A stretch of 64,000 nucleotides of DNA from Hyperoodon ampullatus (taxonomy: Eukaryota; Chordata; Mammalia; Artiodactyla; Ziphiidae), in contig CATKHW010000009.1 in assembly GCA_949752795.1 (NCBI GenBank), forward strand, positions 2,852,001 through 2,916,000, in the 5' to 3' direction. Both the position numbers and the translations under genes were made by a program. The notes beneath the pieces are model-generated. The model was not told where the DNA came from and made no database searches. It worked only from the letters and a program-made list of their open reading frames with translations. Shown one piece after another: positions 38,305 to 52,697 of this stretch; the stretch's first letter is position 1, and the number at the start of each line of letters is the position of its first letter.

Positions 38305-38790
38305 TTTCTCTGTGACTTCTTTCACTTAGAATCATCGTACCTGGTCCACTCATTTTGCTGCTACTGGCCTTATGACATTGATTTCATGGCTGAGGGATAT
38401 TCCATCGTACGTAAGTATCACAATTTCTTGAACCATTTTTGTCTTTCCTGAGATATTTAAGGTGTACCCAAGTTGAGGTTCTTGTAAGCAGAGCAGCCCT
38501 AAATTTTGGGGTGGCTCTGTCTTATTGATTTTCATTTCTCCCAAGATATATTCCAAAGACTGGAAGTGCCCTCTGCTCTGTAGCTCTGTTTTTTACTTGT
38601 TTTAGTGAACACAATGCACTCCTCCAGAGAGGCAGTTGGCAATTTACATCCTGCCCATCAGCATAACTAGGCTCCCTGTTCTCCAGGGCATGTCTTGCCT
38701 TTCTGGTTTTTACACAATTTGCGATGTCCGTTTTGACTGGTGGGTAGTGATACTTGTTTGTAGTGCAGATTTGCATTGCCTGCTTGCTTG

Positions 38791-38864
38791 CTTGGCCATA
38801 AAGGGCGTATGCGTTTTCTGCTGAATATATTCAGGAGAAAACGCATACGCCCTGTTTGGCCAAG
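38791..38864. repeat. Satellite palindrome 5 (A type)
   Basis: Centred at 38,827/38,828. GGGCGTATGCGTTTTC on the left pairs with GAAAACGCATACGCCC on the right, with nearly complete pairing. Confidence 0.93.
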
Positions 38865-40529
38865 TGCATCATTGTCGAAGTTGTGCCCCTCTTCCTGTGC
38901 TTTAAAGGCGAATCCAATGTATATCTTGAAATCTGTTTCCTGCTATTCTGGCTCGCTTTCAAGTCCACCTCGTTGCCTTCCCTGAACAGATTTTTGGACG
39001 ATAGTTTTCCTTTATTACACTGCCCGTTTGTGAATTGCTGTGCCCCTGAGCTCCATTTTTCAAATCGTTTTTTTGTGAGCTGATCGCAAGTCCAAAATTT
39101 TGGTTCAGGACCTAAACTGGTTCCAGGCGGGTGGCTGAGACATTTATTAATTCTTCTTCCTGCCAGGAAATTAGGGTGACATGTGCCCATCCAAATGCCT
39201 AACAGCTACTCTCTCATTGGTTCTCCATCTTACCTTTCATCCTCTGCCAATTGGCAACATGTGAGAACCAGGACGTTAAAGGGGCTGTCTCTCCAATTTG
39301 GGAGATTAATAGTAAAGCAGTTGGAAAATCAGACAGGAGCACCAGGAGAGGGAATATTAGTTGAGTTTTAGAAATCTTTCGTATTCACAGTGTGTCCATT
39401 CTCTAGGTTTCCCGTACATGTCACAACTGTAGTAATATTCCCTTCAACCTGGAGAGTTGGGACCCGTGGAATGTGTGGCACGCATTACTGCTTTAAATGT
39501 TCTGCGTTTGCTGACCGAATCTCACCAATCCTCTCAGTCCCAAGTGTCCTGCCTTATGCCACATCCAGCTTTCTTTGTAGATAGGGTCATTCCAGGTTTC
39601 ATCAGAGCCCCTGAAGGAATTGTAAAGAATTTCCCTGTTTTATTGTTTTGTTTTTGAAATTCCTTTTTATACTGGGTTTGACCTGATTCTCACTGCCATG
39701 TTTATGCCAGTCTAGACACACTTGATTCCCTTACAGAGACATATCAGTACATAGGTTTTAAGATTCTTACTAATCAGATATATTCCTCGGCGGGAAATAT
39801 AGGGTTTTGTGTCCCTTTCACTGAGGATGGTGTAGGTCTTGTCTATTCCTTTTTTTTGTTTTTGGAACGGTACCTGTACTAATATCAAACTCTGGTTTTA
39901 TGCATCACCCCACCTCTCCTTCCCCCTTAAGCAGGCATAAGATTGTTTTCTAAATGTGAGACTCTGTTCTCTTTCCTAACTCAGTTCATGTGTAGCCATG
40001 TTTACAGGACCTTCATAAGTGATATCTTATGATATGTTTCTATTTCTCTGTGACTTATTTCACTTAGAATCATCATACCTGAATCCACTCCTGTTGCTGC
40101 TACTGGCCTCATCACATTGATTTCATGGCTGATGGATATTCCATCGTACGCAAGTACCACAATTTCTTGAACCATTTTTGTCTTTCCTGGGATATTTCAG
40201 GTGTACCCAAGTTGAGGTTCTTGTAAGCAGTGCAGCCCTAAATATTGGGGTAGCTCTGTCTTATTGATTTTCAGTTTTCCCACGGTATAATCCCTAGACT
40301 GGAAGTGCACTTGGCTTTGTAGCTCTGTTTTTTACTTGTTTTAGGGAACACAATGCCCTCCTCCAGAGAGGCAGTTGGCAATTTACATCCCGCCCATCAG
40401 CATAACTAGGCTCTCTGTTTTACAGAGCCTGTCTTGCCTTTCTGGTTTTACACATTTTGTGGATGTCCCTGTTCACCTGTGTGAAATGATACTTCTTAGT
40501 AGTGCAGATTTGCATTGCCCGCTTTGTGG

Positions 40530-40602
40530 CTTGGCCAAATGTGCCTATGCCTTTTCTCCTGAATATATTCAGGAGAAAACGCATATGCACTTTTTGGCCA
40601 AG
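40530..40602. repeat. Satellite palindrome 6 (B type)
   Basis: Centred at 40,565/40,566. The right arm CATATGCACTTTTTGGCC is B type. The left arm reads GGCCAAATGTGCCTATGCC and is one base short. Confidence 0.9.
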
Positions 40603-42266
40603 GGCATCATTGTCGAAGTTGTGCCCCTCTTCCTGTGCTTTAAAGGCGCTTCCAATGTACCTCTTGAAATCTCTTTCCTGCTATTCTGCCTTGTTTTCAA
40701 GTCCGCCTCATTGTCATCCCTCAACAGATTTTTGGACGATAGTTGTCCTTTATTACTCTGCCAGTTTTTGAAATGCTGTGACCCGGAGCTCCATTGTTCA
40801 ACACGTTTTTTGTGAGCAGACCGCAAATCCACAATTCTGGTTCAGCACATATACTGGTTCCTGGCGGGTGGCTGAGAATTTGGTTAATTTTTCTTCCTTA
40901 ACGGAATTTAGAGTGACAAATGCCGGTCCAAATGCCTAACAGCTACTCTCTCCTTGGTTCTCCCTATTCCCTTTCATCCTCTGCCAAATTGGCAACTTCT
41001 GCGAACCAGGAGGTTAAAGGGGCTGTCTCTGCAAGTTGGGAGATAGATAGTAAAGCAGTTGGAAATTCAAACCGGAGCACCAGGAGAGGTAATATTAGTT
41101 GAGTTTTAGAAACCTTTCATATTCACAGTGTGTCCATTCTATATGTTTCCCGTACATGTTATAGCTGTAGTAATATTCCCTTTAACCTGGGGTGTTGGGA
41201 CCCTTGGAATGTGTGCCACTCATTATTCCTTTAAATGGTCTGATTTGCTCACTGAATCTCACCAAACCGCTCAGTCCCAAGTGTCTAGGCTTATGCCACA
41301 TCCAGCTGTCCTTGTACACAGGGCCATTCCAGGTTTCATCAGAGCCCCTGTAGTAATTGTAAAGAATTTCCCTGTTTTTTTTGTTTTGTTTTTAAAATTC
41401 CTTTTTATAGTGGGTTTGAGCTGATTCTCACTGCCATGTTTATGCCAGTCTAGACCCACTTGATTCCCTTATGGAGACATATCAATACATAGGTTTTAAG
41501 ATTCTTACTAGTCAGATATATTCCTCTGTGGGAAATATGGGGTTTTGAGTCCCTTTCACTGTGGAAGGTGTTGGTCTTGTCTATTCCATATTTGGTTTTT
41601 GGAACGGTAGCTGTACTAATATCAAACTCTGGTTTTATGCATCACCCAACCTCTCCTTCCCCCTTAAGCAGGCATAAGAATATTTTTTAAATGTGAGACT
41701 CTGTTCTCTTTCCTAACTCAGTTGGTGTGTAGCCATGTTTACAGGATCTTCATAAGTGATATCTTATGATAAGTTTCTTTTTCACTGTGACTTATTTCAC
41801 TTAGAATCATCGTACCTGAATCCACTCATTTTGCTGCTACTGGCCTTATGACATTGATTTCATGGCTGAGGGATATTCCATCGTACATAATTACCACAAT
41901 TTCTTCAACGACTTTTGCCTTTCCTGGGATATTTAAGGTGTACCCATGTTGAGATTCTTGTAAGCAGTGCAGCCCTAAATTTTGGGGTGGCTCTGTCTTA
42001 TTGATTTTCAGTTTTCCCAAGGTATATTGTCTAGAAATGAAGTGCCCTTGGCTCTGTTGCTCTGTTGTTTACTTGTTTTAGGGAACACAATGCACTCCTC
42101 CAGAGAGGCAGTTGGCAATTTACATCCCGCCCATCAGCATAACTAGGCTCCCTGTTCTCCAGGGCTTGTCTTGCCTTTCTGGTTTTTACACATTTTGTGG
42201 ATGTCCCTGTTCACCTCTGGGAAATGATGCTTTTTGTAGTGCAGATTTGCATTTCCCGCTTGGTTG

Positions 42267-42338
42267 CTTGGCCAAATGGGCATATGTGTTTTCTCCTGAA
42301 TATATTTTGGAGAATACACATATGCACTTTTTGCCAAG
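42267..42338. repeat. Satellite palindrome 7 (B type)
   Basis: Centred at 42,302/42,303. The arms are CATATGTGTTTTCTCC and GGAGAATACACATATG. The centre has drifted on the right (TATTTTGGAG). Confidence 0.88.
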
Positions 42339-44002
42339 TGCATCATTGTCGAAGTTGTGGCCCTCTTCCTGTGCTTTATAGGCGATTCCAATGTACATCT
42401 GGAAATCTGTTTCCTGCTATTCTGCCTCGCTTTCAAGTCCGCCTCGTTGCCTTCCCTCACAGATTTTTGGACGACAGTTGTCCTTTATTAATCTGCCAGT
42501 TTGTGAATTGCTGTGTCGCTGAGCTCCATTTTTCAACTCGTTTTGTGTGAGCTGACCGCAAATCCTCAATTTTGGTTCAGGACCTATACTGGTTCCTGGC
42601 GGGTGGCTGAGATTTTGATTAATTCTTCTTCCTGCCGGGAAATGAGAGTGACATTTGCCCGTCCAAATGCCGATCAGCTTCTCTGTCATAGGTTCTCCCT
42701 CTTACCTTTCATCCTCTGCCAAATTGGCAACATGTGCGAACCAGGAGTTTAAAGGGGCTGTCTCTGCAATTTGTAAGATTGATAGGAAAGCATTTGGAAA
42801 GTCGAACCAGAGCAGCAGGAGAGGGACTATTAATTGAGTTTTAGAAACCTTTTGTATTCACAGTGTGTCCATTCTCTAGGTTTCCCGTACATGTTATGTC
42901 TGTAGTAATATTCCCTGCAACATGGAGAGTTGGGACCCATGGAATGTGTGCCACACACTATTGCTTTAAAGGGTCTGCATTTGCTCACCCAAGCGCACCA
43001 ATCATCTCAGTCCCAAGTGTCAAACCTTATGACACATCGACCTGTGGTTGTAGATATGGTCATTCCAGGTTTCATCGGAGTCCCTGAAGGAAATGTAAAG
43101 AATTTACCTGTTTTTTTGTTTTATTTTTGAAATTCATTTTTGTGGTGGTTTTCAGCTGATTCTCACTGCCATGTTTATGCCAGTCTAGACACACTTGATT
43201 CCCTTACGGAGACATATCGATACATAGGTTTTAAGATTCTTACTTGTCAGATATATTCCTCTGCAGGAAATATGGGATTTTGAGTCCCTTTCACTGAGGA
43301 AGGTGTAGGTCTTGTCTATTCCTTATTTGGTTTCTGGAACGGTACCTGTACGAATATCAAACTCTGGTTTAATGCATCACCCCACCTCTCCTTCACCCTT
43401 AAGCAGGCATAAGAATATTTTCTAAATGTGAGACTCTGTTCTCTTTCCTAACTCAGTTGATATGTAGCCATGTTTACAGGATCTTCATAAGTGATATCTT
43501 CTGATAAGTTACTTTTTCACAGTGACTTATTTCACTTAGAATCATCTTACCTGAATCCACTCATTTTGCTGCTACTGGACTTATGACATTGATTTCATGG
43601 CTGAGCGATATCCCGCTATACGTAACTACCACAATTTCTTCAACCACTTTTGTCTTTCCTGGGATAATTAAGGTGTACCCAAGTTGAGATTCTTGTAAGC
43701 ATTGCAGCCCTAAATTTTGGGGTGGCACTGTCTTATTGATTTTCAGTTTTCCCAAGGTATATTTCCTAGAAAGGAATTGCCCTTGGCTCTGTAGCTCTGT
43801 TTTTTACTTGTTTTAGGGAACACAATACACTCCTCCAGAGATGCAGTTGGCAATTTACATCCCGCCCATCAGCATAACTAGGCTCCCTGTTCTCCAGGGC
43901 CTGTCTTGCCTTTCTGGTTTTTACACATTTTGTGGATGTCCCTGTTCACCTGCGGGAAATGATGCTTCTTTGTAGTGCAGATTTGCATTGCCCGCTTTGT
44001 TG

Positions 44003-44075
44003 CTTGGCCAAATGGGCCTATGCGTTTTCTCCTGAATATATTCAGGAGAAAACACATATGCACTTTTTGGCCAAG
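44003..44075. repeat. Satellite palindrome 8 (B type)
   Basis: Centred at 44,038/44,039 with the full CTCCTGAATATATTCAGGAG core. The right arm is CACATATGCAC and the left arm GGGCCTATGCG. Confidence 0.9.
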
Positions 44076-45740
44076 GGCATCATTGTCGAAGTTGTGCCCC
44101 TCTTCCTGTGCTTATAGGCGATTCCAATGTACATCTTGAAATCTGTTTCCTGCTCTTCTGGCTTGCTATCAAGTCTGCCTCGTTGCCTTCCCTCAACAGA
44201 TTTTTTGTTGATAGGTGTCCTTTATTACTCTGCCAGTTTGTGAATTTTTGTGCCCCTGAGCTCTATTTTTCAACTTGTTTTTGTGAGCTGACCGCAAGTC
44301 AAAAATTTTGGTTCAGGACCTATACTGGTTCCTGGCGGGTTGCTGAGACATTGGTTAATTCTTCTTCCTGCCGGGAAATTAGAGTGACATGTGCCCGTCC
44401 AAATGCCTAACAGCTACTCTCTCATTGGTTCTCCCTGTTCCCTTTCATCCTCTGCCAAATTGGAAACTTCTGCGAACCAAGATGTTAAAGGGGCTGTCTC
44501 TCCAATTTGGGAGATTGATAGTAAAGCAGTTGGAAAGTCAAACCGGAGCACCAGGAGAGGGACTATTAGTTGAGTTTTAGAAACATTTCGTATTCACAGT
44601 GTGTCCATTCTCTATGTTTCCCGTACATGTTATAGCTGTAGTAATATTCCCTTCAACCTGGAGATTTGGGACCCTTGGAATGTGTGCCACGCATTATTGC
44701 TTTAAATGGTCTGCATTTGCTCACTGAATCTCACCAAACCTCTCAGTCCCAAGTGTCCAGGATAATGCCACATCCAGCTGTCCTTGTACAAAGGGCCATT
44801 CCTGGTTTCATCAGAGCCTCTGTAGGACTTATAAAGAATTTCCCCGTTTTTATCTTTTTTTTTTTTCAAATTCCTTTTTATAGTGGGTTTGAGCTGATTC
44901 TCACTGCCATGTTTATGCCAGTCTTGACCCACATGATTCCCTTATGGAGACATATCAATACATAGGTTTTAAGATTCTTACTAGTCAGATATATTCCTCT
45001 GTGTGAAATATTGGGTTTTGAGTCTCTTTCACTGTGGAAGGTGTAGGTCTTGTCTATTCCATATTTGGTTTTTGGAATGGTAGCTGTATGAATATCAAAC
45101 TCTGGTTTTATTCATCACACCTCCTCTCCTTTCCCCTTAAACAGGCATAAGAGTGTTTTCTAAATGTGAGACTCTGTTCTCTTTCATAACTCAGTTCATG
45201 TGTAGCCATGTTTACAGGACCCTCATAAGTGATATCTTATGAAAAGTTTCTTTTTCTGTGTGACTTATTTCACTTAGAATCATCGTACCTGAATCCACTC
45301 ATTTTGCTGCTACTGGCCTTATGACATTGATTTCATGGCTGAGGGATATTCCGTCGTAGGTAAGTACGACAATTTCTTGAATCAATTTTGTCTTTCCTGT
45401 GATATTTAAGGTGTACCCAAGTTGAGGTTCTTGTAAGCAGTGCAGCCCTAAATTTTGGGGTGGCTCTGTCTTATTGATTTTCAGTTTTCCCAAGGTATAT
45501 TCCCTAGACTGGAAGTGCCCTTGGCTCTGTAGCTACTTTGTTTAATTGTTTTAGGGAACACATTGCACTCCTCCAGAGAGGCGGTTGGCAATTTACATCC
45601 TGCCCACCAGCATAACTAGGCTCCCTCTTCTCCAGGACCTGTCTTGCCTTTCTGGTTTTTACACATTTTGCGGATGTCCCTTTTGACCGCTGGGAAGTGA
45701 TACTTCTTTGTACTGCAGAATTGCATTGCTCGCTTGCTTG

Positions 45741-45814
45741 CTTGGCCATAAAGGGCGTATGCGTTTCCTCCTGAATATATTCAGGAGGAAACACATACGC
45801 AGTTTATGAGCAAG
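45741..45814. repeat. Satellite palindrome 9 (A type)
   Basis: Centred at 45,777/45,778. CCTCCTGAATATATTCAGGA plus a further GG shows a matched T-to-C and A-to-G change on both sides of the centre. The outer right arm has decayed to AGTTTATGAGCAAG. Confidence 0.9.
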
Positions 45815-47477
45815 TGCATCATAGTCGAAATTGTGCCCCTCTTCCTGTGCTTTAAATGTGATTCCAATGTACCTCTTGAAACCTGTTTCCTGATATTCTG
45901 GCTCACTTTCCAGTCCACCTCGTTGCCTTGCCTCAACAGATTTTTGGACGATAGTTGCCCTTTATTACTCTGCCAGTTTGTGAATTGCCGTAACACTGAG
46001 CTCCATTTTTCAAGTCGTTTTTTGTGAGCTGACCGCATGTCCAAAATTTTGGTTCAGGATCTATACTGCTTCCCGGCGGGTGGCCGAGACTTTGGTTAAT
46101 TCTTCTTTCTCCTGGGAAATTAGAGTGACATGTGCCCGTCCAAATGCTTAACAGCTACTCTCTCATTGGTTCCCCATCTTTCCTTTTATCCTCTGCCTAA
46201 TTTGCAACCTGTGAGAACCATGAGTTTAAAGGGGGTGTCTCTCCAAGTTGGGAGATTGATAGTAAAGCAGTTGGAAATTCAAACCGAAGCACCAGGAGAA
46301 GGACTATTAGTAGAGTTTTAGAAACCTTTCGTATTCACAGTGTGTCCATTCTCTTGGTTTCCCGTACATGTTATAGCTGTAGTAATATTCCCTTCAACCT
46401 GGAGAGTTGGGATCCTTGGAATGTGTGCCACGCATTATTGATTTAAAGGGTCTGCATTTGCTGACCCAATCTCACCAATCCTCTCAGTGCCAAGTGTCCA
46501 GACTTAGGCCACATCCAGCTGTCGTTGTAGATATGGTCATTCCAGGTTTCATCCGAGCCCCTGAAGGAATTGTAAAGAATTTCCCTATTTTTTTGTATTG
46601 TTTTTGAAATTCCTTTTTATAGTGTGTTTGAGATGATTCTCACTGCCATGTTTATGCCTGTCTAGACACACTTGATTCCCTCATGGTGACATATCAATAC
46701 ATAGGTTTTAAGATTCTTACTAGTCAGATATATTCCTCTGCGGGAAATATGGGGTTTTCAGTTCCTTTCACTGAGGAAGCTTTAGGACTTGTATAATCCG
46801 TAGTTGGTTTTTGGAACGGTACCTGTACTTATATCAAACTCTGGTTTTATGCATTACCCTACCTCTCCTTTCCCCTTAAGCAGACATAAGAATGTTTTCT
46901 AAATGTGAGACTCTGTTCTGTTTCCTATCTCACTTCATGTGTAGCCATGTTTACAGGACTTCATAAGTGATATCTTATGATAAGATTCTTTTTCTCTGTG
47001 ACTTATTTCACTTAGAATCTTCGTACCTGAATCCACTCATTTTGCTGCCACTGGTCTTATGACATTGATTTCATGGCTGAGGGATATACCATCATACGTA
47101 AGTACCAAAATTTCTTGAACCATTTTTGTCTTTCCTGGGATATTTAAGGTGTACCCAAGTTGAAGTTCTTGTAAGCAGTGCAACCCTAAATTTTGGGGTG
47201 GCTCTGTCTTATTGATTTTCAGTTTTCCCAAGGTATATTCCCTAGACTGGAAGTGCCCTTGGATCTGTAGCTCTGTTGTTTATAGTTTTAGGAAACACAA
47301 TGCACTCCTCCAGAGAGGCAGTTGGCAATTTACATCCCGCCCATCATCATAACAAGGCTCCCTGTTCCCCAGGGCCTGTTTTGCCTTTCTGATTTTTACA
47401 CATTTTGTGGATGTCCCTGTTCACCTGTGTGAAATGATGCTTCTTTGTAGTGCAGATTTGCATTGCCCGCTTGGTTC

Positions 47478-47550
47478 CTTGGCCAAATGTGCATATGCGT
47501 TTTCTCATGAATATATTCAGGAGAAAACTCATATGCACTTTTTGGCCAAG
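47478..47550. repeat. Satellite palindrome 10 (B type)
   Basis: Centred at 47,513/47,514. GTGCATATG on the left pairs with CATATGCAC on the right, a full B/B pairing. Confidence 0.92.
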
Positions 47551-49213
47551 TGCATCATTGTCGAAGTTGTTCCCCTCTTCCTGTGTTTTAAAGGTGATTC
47601 CAATGTACCTCTTGAAATCTGTTTCCTGCTATTCTGGCTTGCTTTCAAGTCTGCCTCGTTGCCTTCCCTCAACAGATTTTTTGTCGATAGTTGTCCTTTA
47701 TTACTCTGCCAGTTTGTGAATTGTTGTGCCCCTGACCTCCATTTTTCAACTTGTTTTTTGTGAGCTGACCGCAAGTCAAAAATTTTGGTTCAGGACCTAT
47801 ACTGGTTCCTTGCGTGTTGCTGATACATTGGTAAATTCTTCTTCCTGCCGGGAAATTAGAGTGACATGTGGCCGTCCAAATGCCTAACAGCTACCTCTCA
47901 TTTGTTCATCCTCTTCCCTTTCATCCTCCGCCAAATTGGCAACTTCTGCGAACCAGGAGGTTAAGGGTGCTGTCTCTCCAATTTGGGAGATTGATAGTAA
48001 AGCAGTTGGAAAGTCAAACCGGAGCACCAGGAGAGGGACTATTATTTGAGTTTTAGAAACATTTTGTATTCACAGTGTGTCCATTCTCTAGGTTTCCCGT
48101 ACATGTTATAGCTGTAGTAATATTCCTTTCAACCTGGAGAGTTGGCACCCTTGGAATGTGTGCCATGCATTATTGCTTTAAATGATCTGCATTTGCTCAC
48201 CAAATCTCACCAATCCTCTCAGTCCCAAGTGTCCAGCCTTATGCCACATCCAGGTGTCATTGTAGATAGGGTCATTCCTGGTTTCATCAGAGACCCTGAA
48301 TGAATTGTAAAAAATTTCCCTGCTTTTTGTTTTGTTTTTGAAATACCTTATTATAGTGGGTTTGAGCTGATTCTCACTGCCATGTTGATACCAGTGTAGA
48401 CGCACGTGATTCCCTTACGGAGACATATCAATACATAGCTTTTAAGATTCTTACTATTCAGATATATTCCTCTGCTTGAAATATGGGGTTTTGAGTCCCT
48501 TTCAATGAGGAAGGTGTAGGTCTTTTCTTTTTCGTAGTTGGTTTTTGGAACAGTACCTGTACTAATATCACACTCTGGTTTTATTCATCACCCCACCTCT
48601 CCTTCCCCCTTAAGTAGGCATAAGGGTGTTTTCTAAATGTGAGACTCTGTTCTCTTTCGTATCTCAGTTCATGTGTAGCCATGTTTACAGGAACTTCATA
48701 AGTGATATCTTATGATAAGTTTCTTCTTCTCTGTGACTTATTTCACTTAGAATCATCATACCTGAATCCACTCATTTTGCTGCTACTGGCCTTATGACAT
48801 TGATTTCATGGCTGAGGGGTATTCCATTGTACGTAAGAACCACAATTTCTTGAACCATTTTTGTCTTTCCTCGGATATTTAAGGTGTACCCAAGTTGAGG
48901 TTCTTGTAAGCAGTGCAGCCCTCAATTTTGTGTTTGCTCTGTCTTATTGATTTTCAATTTTCACAAGGTATCTTCCCTACACTGGAAGAGCACTTGGCTC
49001 TGTAGCTCTGTTGTTTACTTGTTTTAAGGAACACAATGCACTCCTCCAGAGAGGCAGTTGGCAATTTACATCCTGCCCATCAGCATAACTATGCTCCCTG
49101 TTCTTCAGGGCCTTTCTTGCCATTCTGTTTTTTACACATTTTGCGGATGTCCCTTTTTACCGGTGGGAAGTGAAACTTCTTTGTAGTGCAGATTTGCATT
49201 GTCTGCTTGCTTG

Positions 49214-49287
49214 CTTGGCCAAAAAGGGCGTATGCATTTTCTCCTGAATATATTCAGGAGAATATGCATACGCCCTTTTTGGCCAAG
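49214..49287. repeat. Satellite palindrome 11 (A type, best preserved)
   Basis: Centred at 49,250/49,251. By eye 36 of 37 positions pair, with no spacer. The ends are CTTGGCC and GGCCAAG. Confidence 0.95.
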
Positions 49288-50954
49288 TGCATCATTGTCG
49301 AACTTGTGACCCTCTTCCTGTGCTTTAAAGTTGATTCCAATGTACCTCTTGAAATCTGTTTCCTGCTATTCTGGATCGCATTCAAGTCCACCTCCTTGCC
49401 TTCCCTCAACAGATTTTTAGACGATAGTTGTCCTTTATTACTCTGCCAGTTTGTGAATTGCTGTGCCCCTGAGCTCCATTTTTTAACTCGTTTTTTTGTG
49501 AGCTTACGGCAGGTCCAAACTTTGGTCCAGGAACCCTACTGGTTCCTGGTGGGTGGCTTAGACTTTGGCTAATTCTTCTACCTGCCGGGAAATTAGAGTG
49601 ACATGTGCCCGTCCAAATGCCTAACAGCTACTCTCTCATTGGTTCTCCCTCTTCCCTTCCACCCTCTGCCAAATTGGCAACCTGTACGTACCAGTAGGTT
49701 AAAGGGGCTATCTGTCCAAGTTGGGAGATTGATAGTAAATCAGTTGAAAAGTTAAACCGGAGCAGCAGGAGAGGGACAATTAGTTGAGTTTTAGAAACCT
49801 TTCCTATTCACTGTGTGTCCATTCTCTATGTTTCCCATACATGTTATAGCTGTAGTAATATTCCCTTCAACCTGGAGAGTTGGGACCCTTGGAATGTGTT
49901 CCACGCATTATTGCTTTAAATGGTCTGCATTTGCTCACCAAATCTCACCAATTCTCTCAGTCCCAAGTGTCCAGCCTTATGCCACATCCAGCTGTCGTTG
50001 TAGATGGGGTCATTCCAGGTTTCATCAGAGCCTCTGAAGGAATTGTAAAGAATTTCCCTTTTTTTTTTCTTTTGTTATAGAAATTCCTTTTTATACTGGG
50101 TTTGAGCTGATTCTCACTGCCATGTTTATGCGAGTCTAGACACACTTGATTCCCTTAAGGAGACTTATCAGTACATTGGTTTTAAGATTCTTACTAGTCA
50201 GATATATTCCTCTGTGGGAAATATGGGTTTTTGTGTCCCTTTCACTGAGGATGGTGTAGGCCTTGTCTATTCCTTTTTTTGTTTTTGGAACGGTACCTGT
50301 ACTAATATCAAACTCTGGTTTTATGCATCACCCGACCTCTCCTTCCCCCTTAAGCAGGCATAAGAGTGTTTTCTAAATGTGAGACTCTGTTCTCTTTCCT
50401 AACTCAGTTCATGTGTATCCAGCCATGTTTACAGGACCTTCATAAGTGATATCTTATGATAAGTTTCTTTTTCTCTGTGACTTATTTCACTTAGAATCAT
50501 CGTACCTGAATCCACTCATTTTCGTGCTACTGCCCTTATGACATTGATTTTATGGCTGACGGATATTCCATCGTAGTAAGCAACACAATTTCTCAACCAT
50601 TTTTGTCTTTCCTGGGATATTTTAGGTGGACCCAATTTGAGGTTCTTGTAAGCAGTGCAGGCGTAAATTTTGGGGTGGTTCTGTCTTATTGATTTTCAGT
50701 TTTCCCAAGGTATATTGCCTAGACTGGAAGTGCCCTTGGCTCTGTAGCTCTGTTGTTTACTTTTTTTAGGGAACACAATACATTCCTCCAGAGAGGCAGT
50801 TGTCAATTTACATCCTGCCCATCAGCATAACTAGGCTCCCTGTTCTCGAGGGCCTGTCTTGCCTTTCTGGTTTTACATATTTTGTGGCTGTCCCTTTTGA
50901 CCGGTGGGAAGTGACACTTCTTTGTAGTGCAGATTTGCATTGCCCGCTTGCTTG

Positions 50955-51028
50955 CTTGGCCACAAAGGGCCTATGCGTTTTCTGCTTAATATATTCAGGA
51001 GAAAACGCATACACCCTTTTTGGCCAAG
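50955..51028. repeat. Satellite palindrome 12 (A type)
   Basis: Centred at 50,991/50,992. A few arm mismatches are visible: GGGCCTATGCG against CGCATACACCC, and TGCTTAATA against TATTCAGGA. Confidence 0.9.
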
Positions 51029-52697
51029 TGCATCATTGACGAAGTTGTTCCCCTCTTCCTGTGCTTTAAAGGCAACTCCAATGTACCTCTTGAAATTTGT
51101 TTCCTTCTATTCTGGCTCGCTTTCAAATCCACCTCGTTGCCTTCCCTCAACAGATTTTTGGAGGATAGTTGTCCTTTATTACACTGCCATTTTGTGAATT
51201 GCTATGCACCTGAGCTCCATTTTTCAACTCTTTTTTTGTGAGCTGACCGCAAGTCCAAAATTTTGGTTCAGGACCTATATTTGTTCCCGGAGGGTGGCTG
51301 AGACTTTGGTTAATTCTCCTTCCTGCCTGAAAATTAGAGTGACATATGCCCATCCAAATTCCTAACAGCTACTCTCTCATTGTTTCTCTCTCTTCCCTTA
51401 CATCCTCTGCCAAATTGGCAACCTGTGCGAACCAGGAGGTTAAAGGGTCTGTCTCTCCATGTTGGGACATTGATAGTAAAGCAGTTGGAAAGTCAAACCG
51501 GAGCACCAGGAGAGGGACTATTAGTTGAGTTTTAGAAACCTTTCGTTTTCACAGTGTGTCCATTCTCTAGGTTTCCCGTACATGTTATAGCTGTAGTAAT
51601 ATTCCCTTCAACCTGGAGAATTGGCACCCTTGGAACGTGTGCCACACATTATTGCTTTAAATGGTCTGCATTGGCTCACCGAATGTCATCAATCTTCTCA
51701 GTCCCAAGTGTCCAGCCTTATGCGACATCCAACTGTCGTTGTAGATAGGGTCATTCCAGGTTTCATCAGAGCCCCTGTAGGAATTGTAAAGAATTACCCT
51801 GTTTTTTGTTTTGTTTTTGAAATTCCTTTTTATAGTGGATTTGAGCTGATTCTCAATGCCATGTTTATGCCAGTCTAGACACACTTGATTCCCTTACAGA
51901 GACATATCAATACATTGGTTTTAAGATACTTTCTAGTCAGATATATTCCTCTGCGGGACATATGGGGTTTTGAGTCCCTTTCACTGAGGAAAGTGTAAGT
52001 CTTGTCTATTCCGTAGTTGGTTTTTGGAATGGTACCTCTACTAATATCAAACTCTGATTTTATGCATCACCCCACCTTTCCTTCACCCTTAAGCAGGCAG
52101 AAGAGTGTTTTCTAAATGTGAGACACTGTTCTCTTTCCTTACTCAGTTCATGTGCATCCAGCCATGTTTACAGGACCTTCATAAGTGATATCTTATGATA
52201 AGTTTCTTTTTCTCTGTTACTTATGTCACTTAGAATCATCGTACCTGAATCCACTCATTTTGCTGCTACTGGCCTTATGACATTGATTTCATGGCTGAGG
52301 GATATTCCATCTTACGTAAGTAACACAATTTCTTGAACCATTTTTGTCTTTCCTGGGTTATTTAAGGTTTTACCCAAGTTGAGATTCTTGTAAGCAGTGC
52401 AGCCCTAAATTTTGGGGTGGCTGTGTCTTATTGAATGTCAGTTTTACCAAGGTATATTCCCTAGAATGGAAGTGCCCTTGGCTCTGTAGCTCTGTTGTTA
52501 ACTTGTTTAAGGGAACACAATGCACTCTTCCAGAGAGGCAGTTGACAATTTACATCCTGCCCATCAGCATAACTAGGCTCCCTGTTCTCCAGGGCCTTTC
52601 TTGCCTTTCTGGTTTTTACATATTTTACGGATGTCCCATTTCACCGGTTGGAAGTGATACTTCTTTGTAGTGCAGATTTGCATTGCCCGCTTGCTTG

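Noticed and set aside
38791..38864. Palindrome as a rho-independent terminator or tRNA-like gene
   Set aside because: It has no loop, is AT-rich at the centre, lies in a eukaryotic satellite, and shows no A/B box or cloverleaf.
40375..40815. Conserved satellite ORFs such as 40,375-40,815, 47,407-47,763 and 49,186-49,572 containing AYAFSPEYIQE
   Set aside because: The shared peptide is a reading of the palindrome arms. The frames start and stop at different places in each monomer, and flanking sequence matches non-coding L1 antisense.
45299..45493. Repeated 64-codon minus-strand ORF (MGKLKINKTE...) found in several monomers as a small gene
   Set aside because: It lies at the position of the L1 ORF2 C-terminus in the satellite's L1-derived half. 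It is decayed L1 coding sequence retained by repeat copying, not an independent gene.
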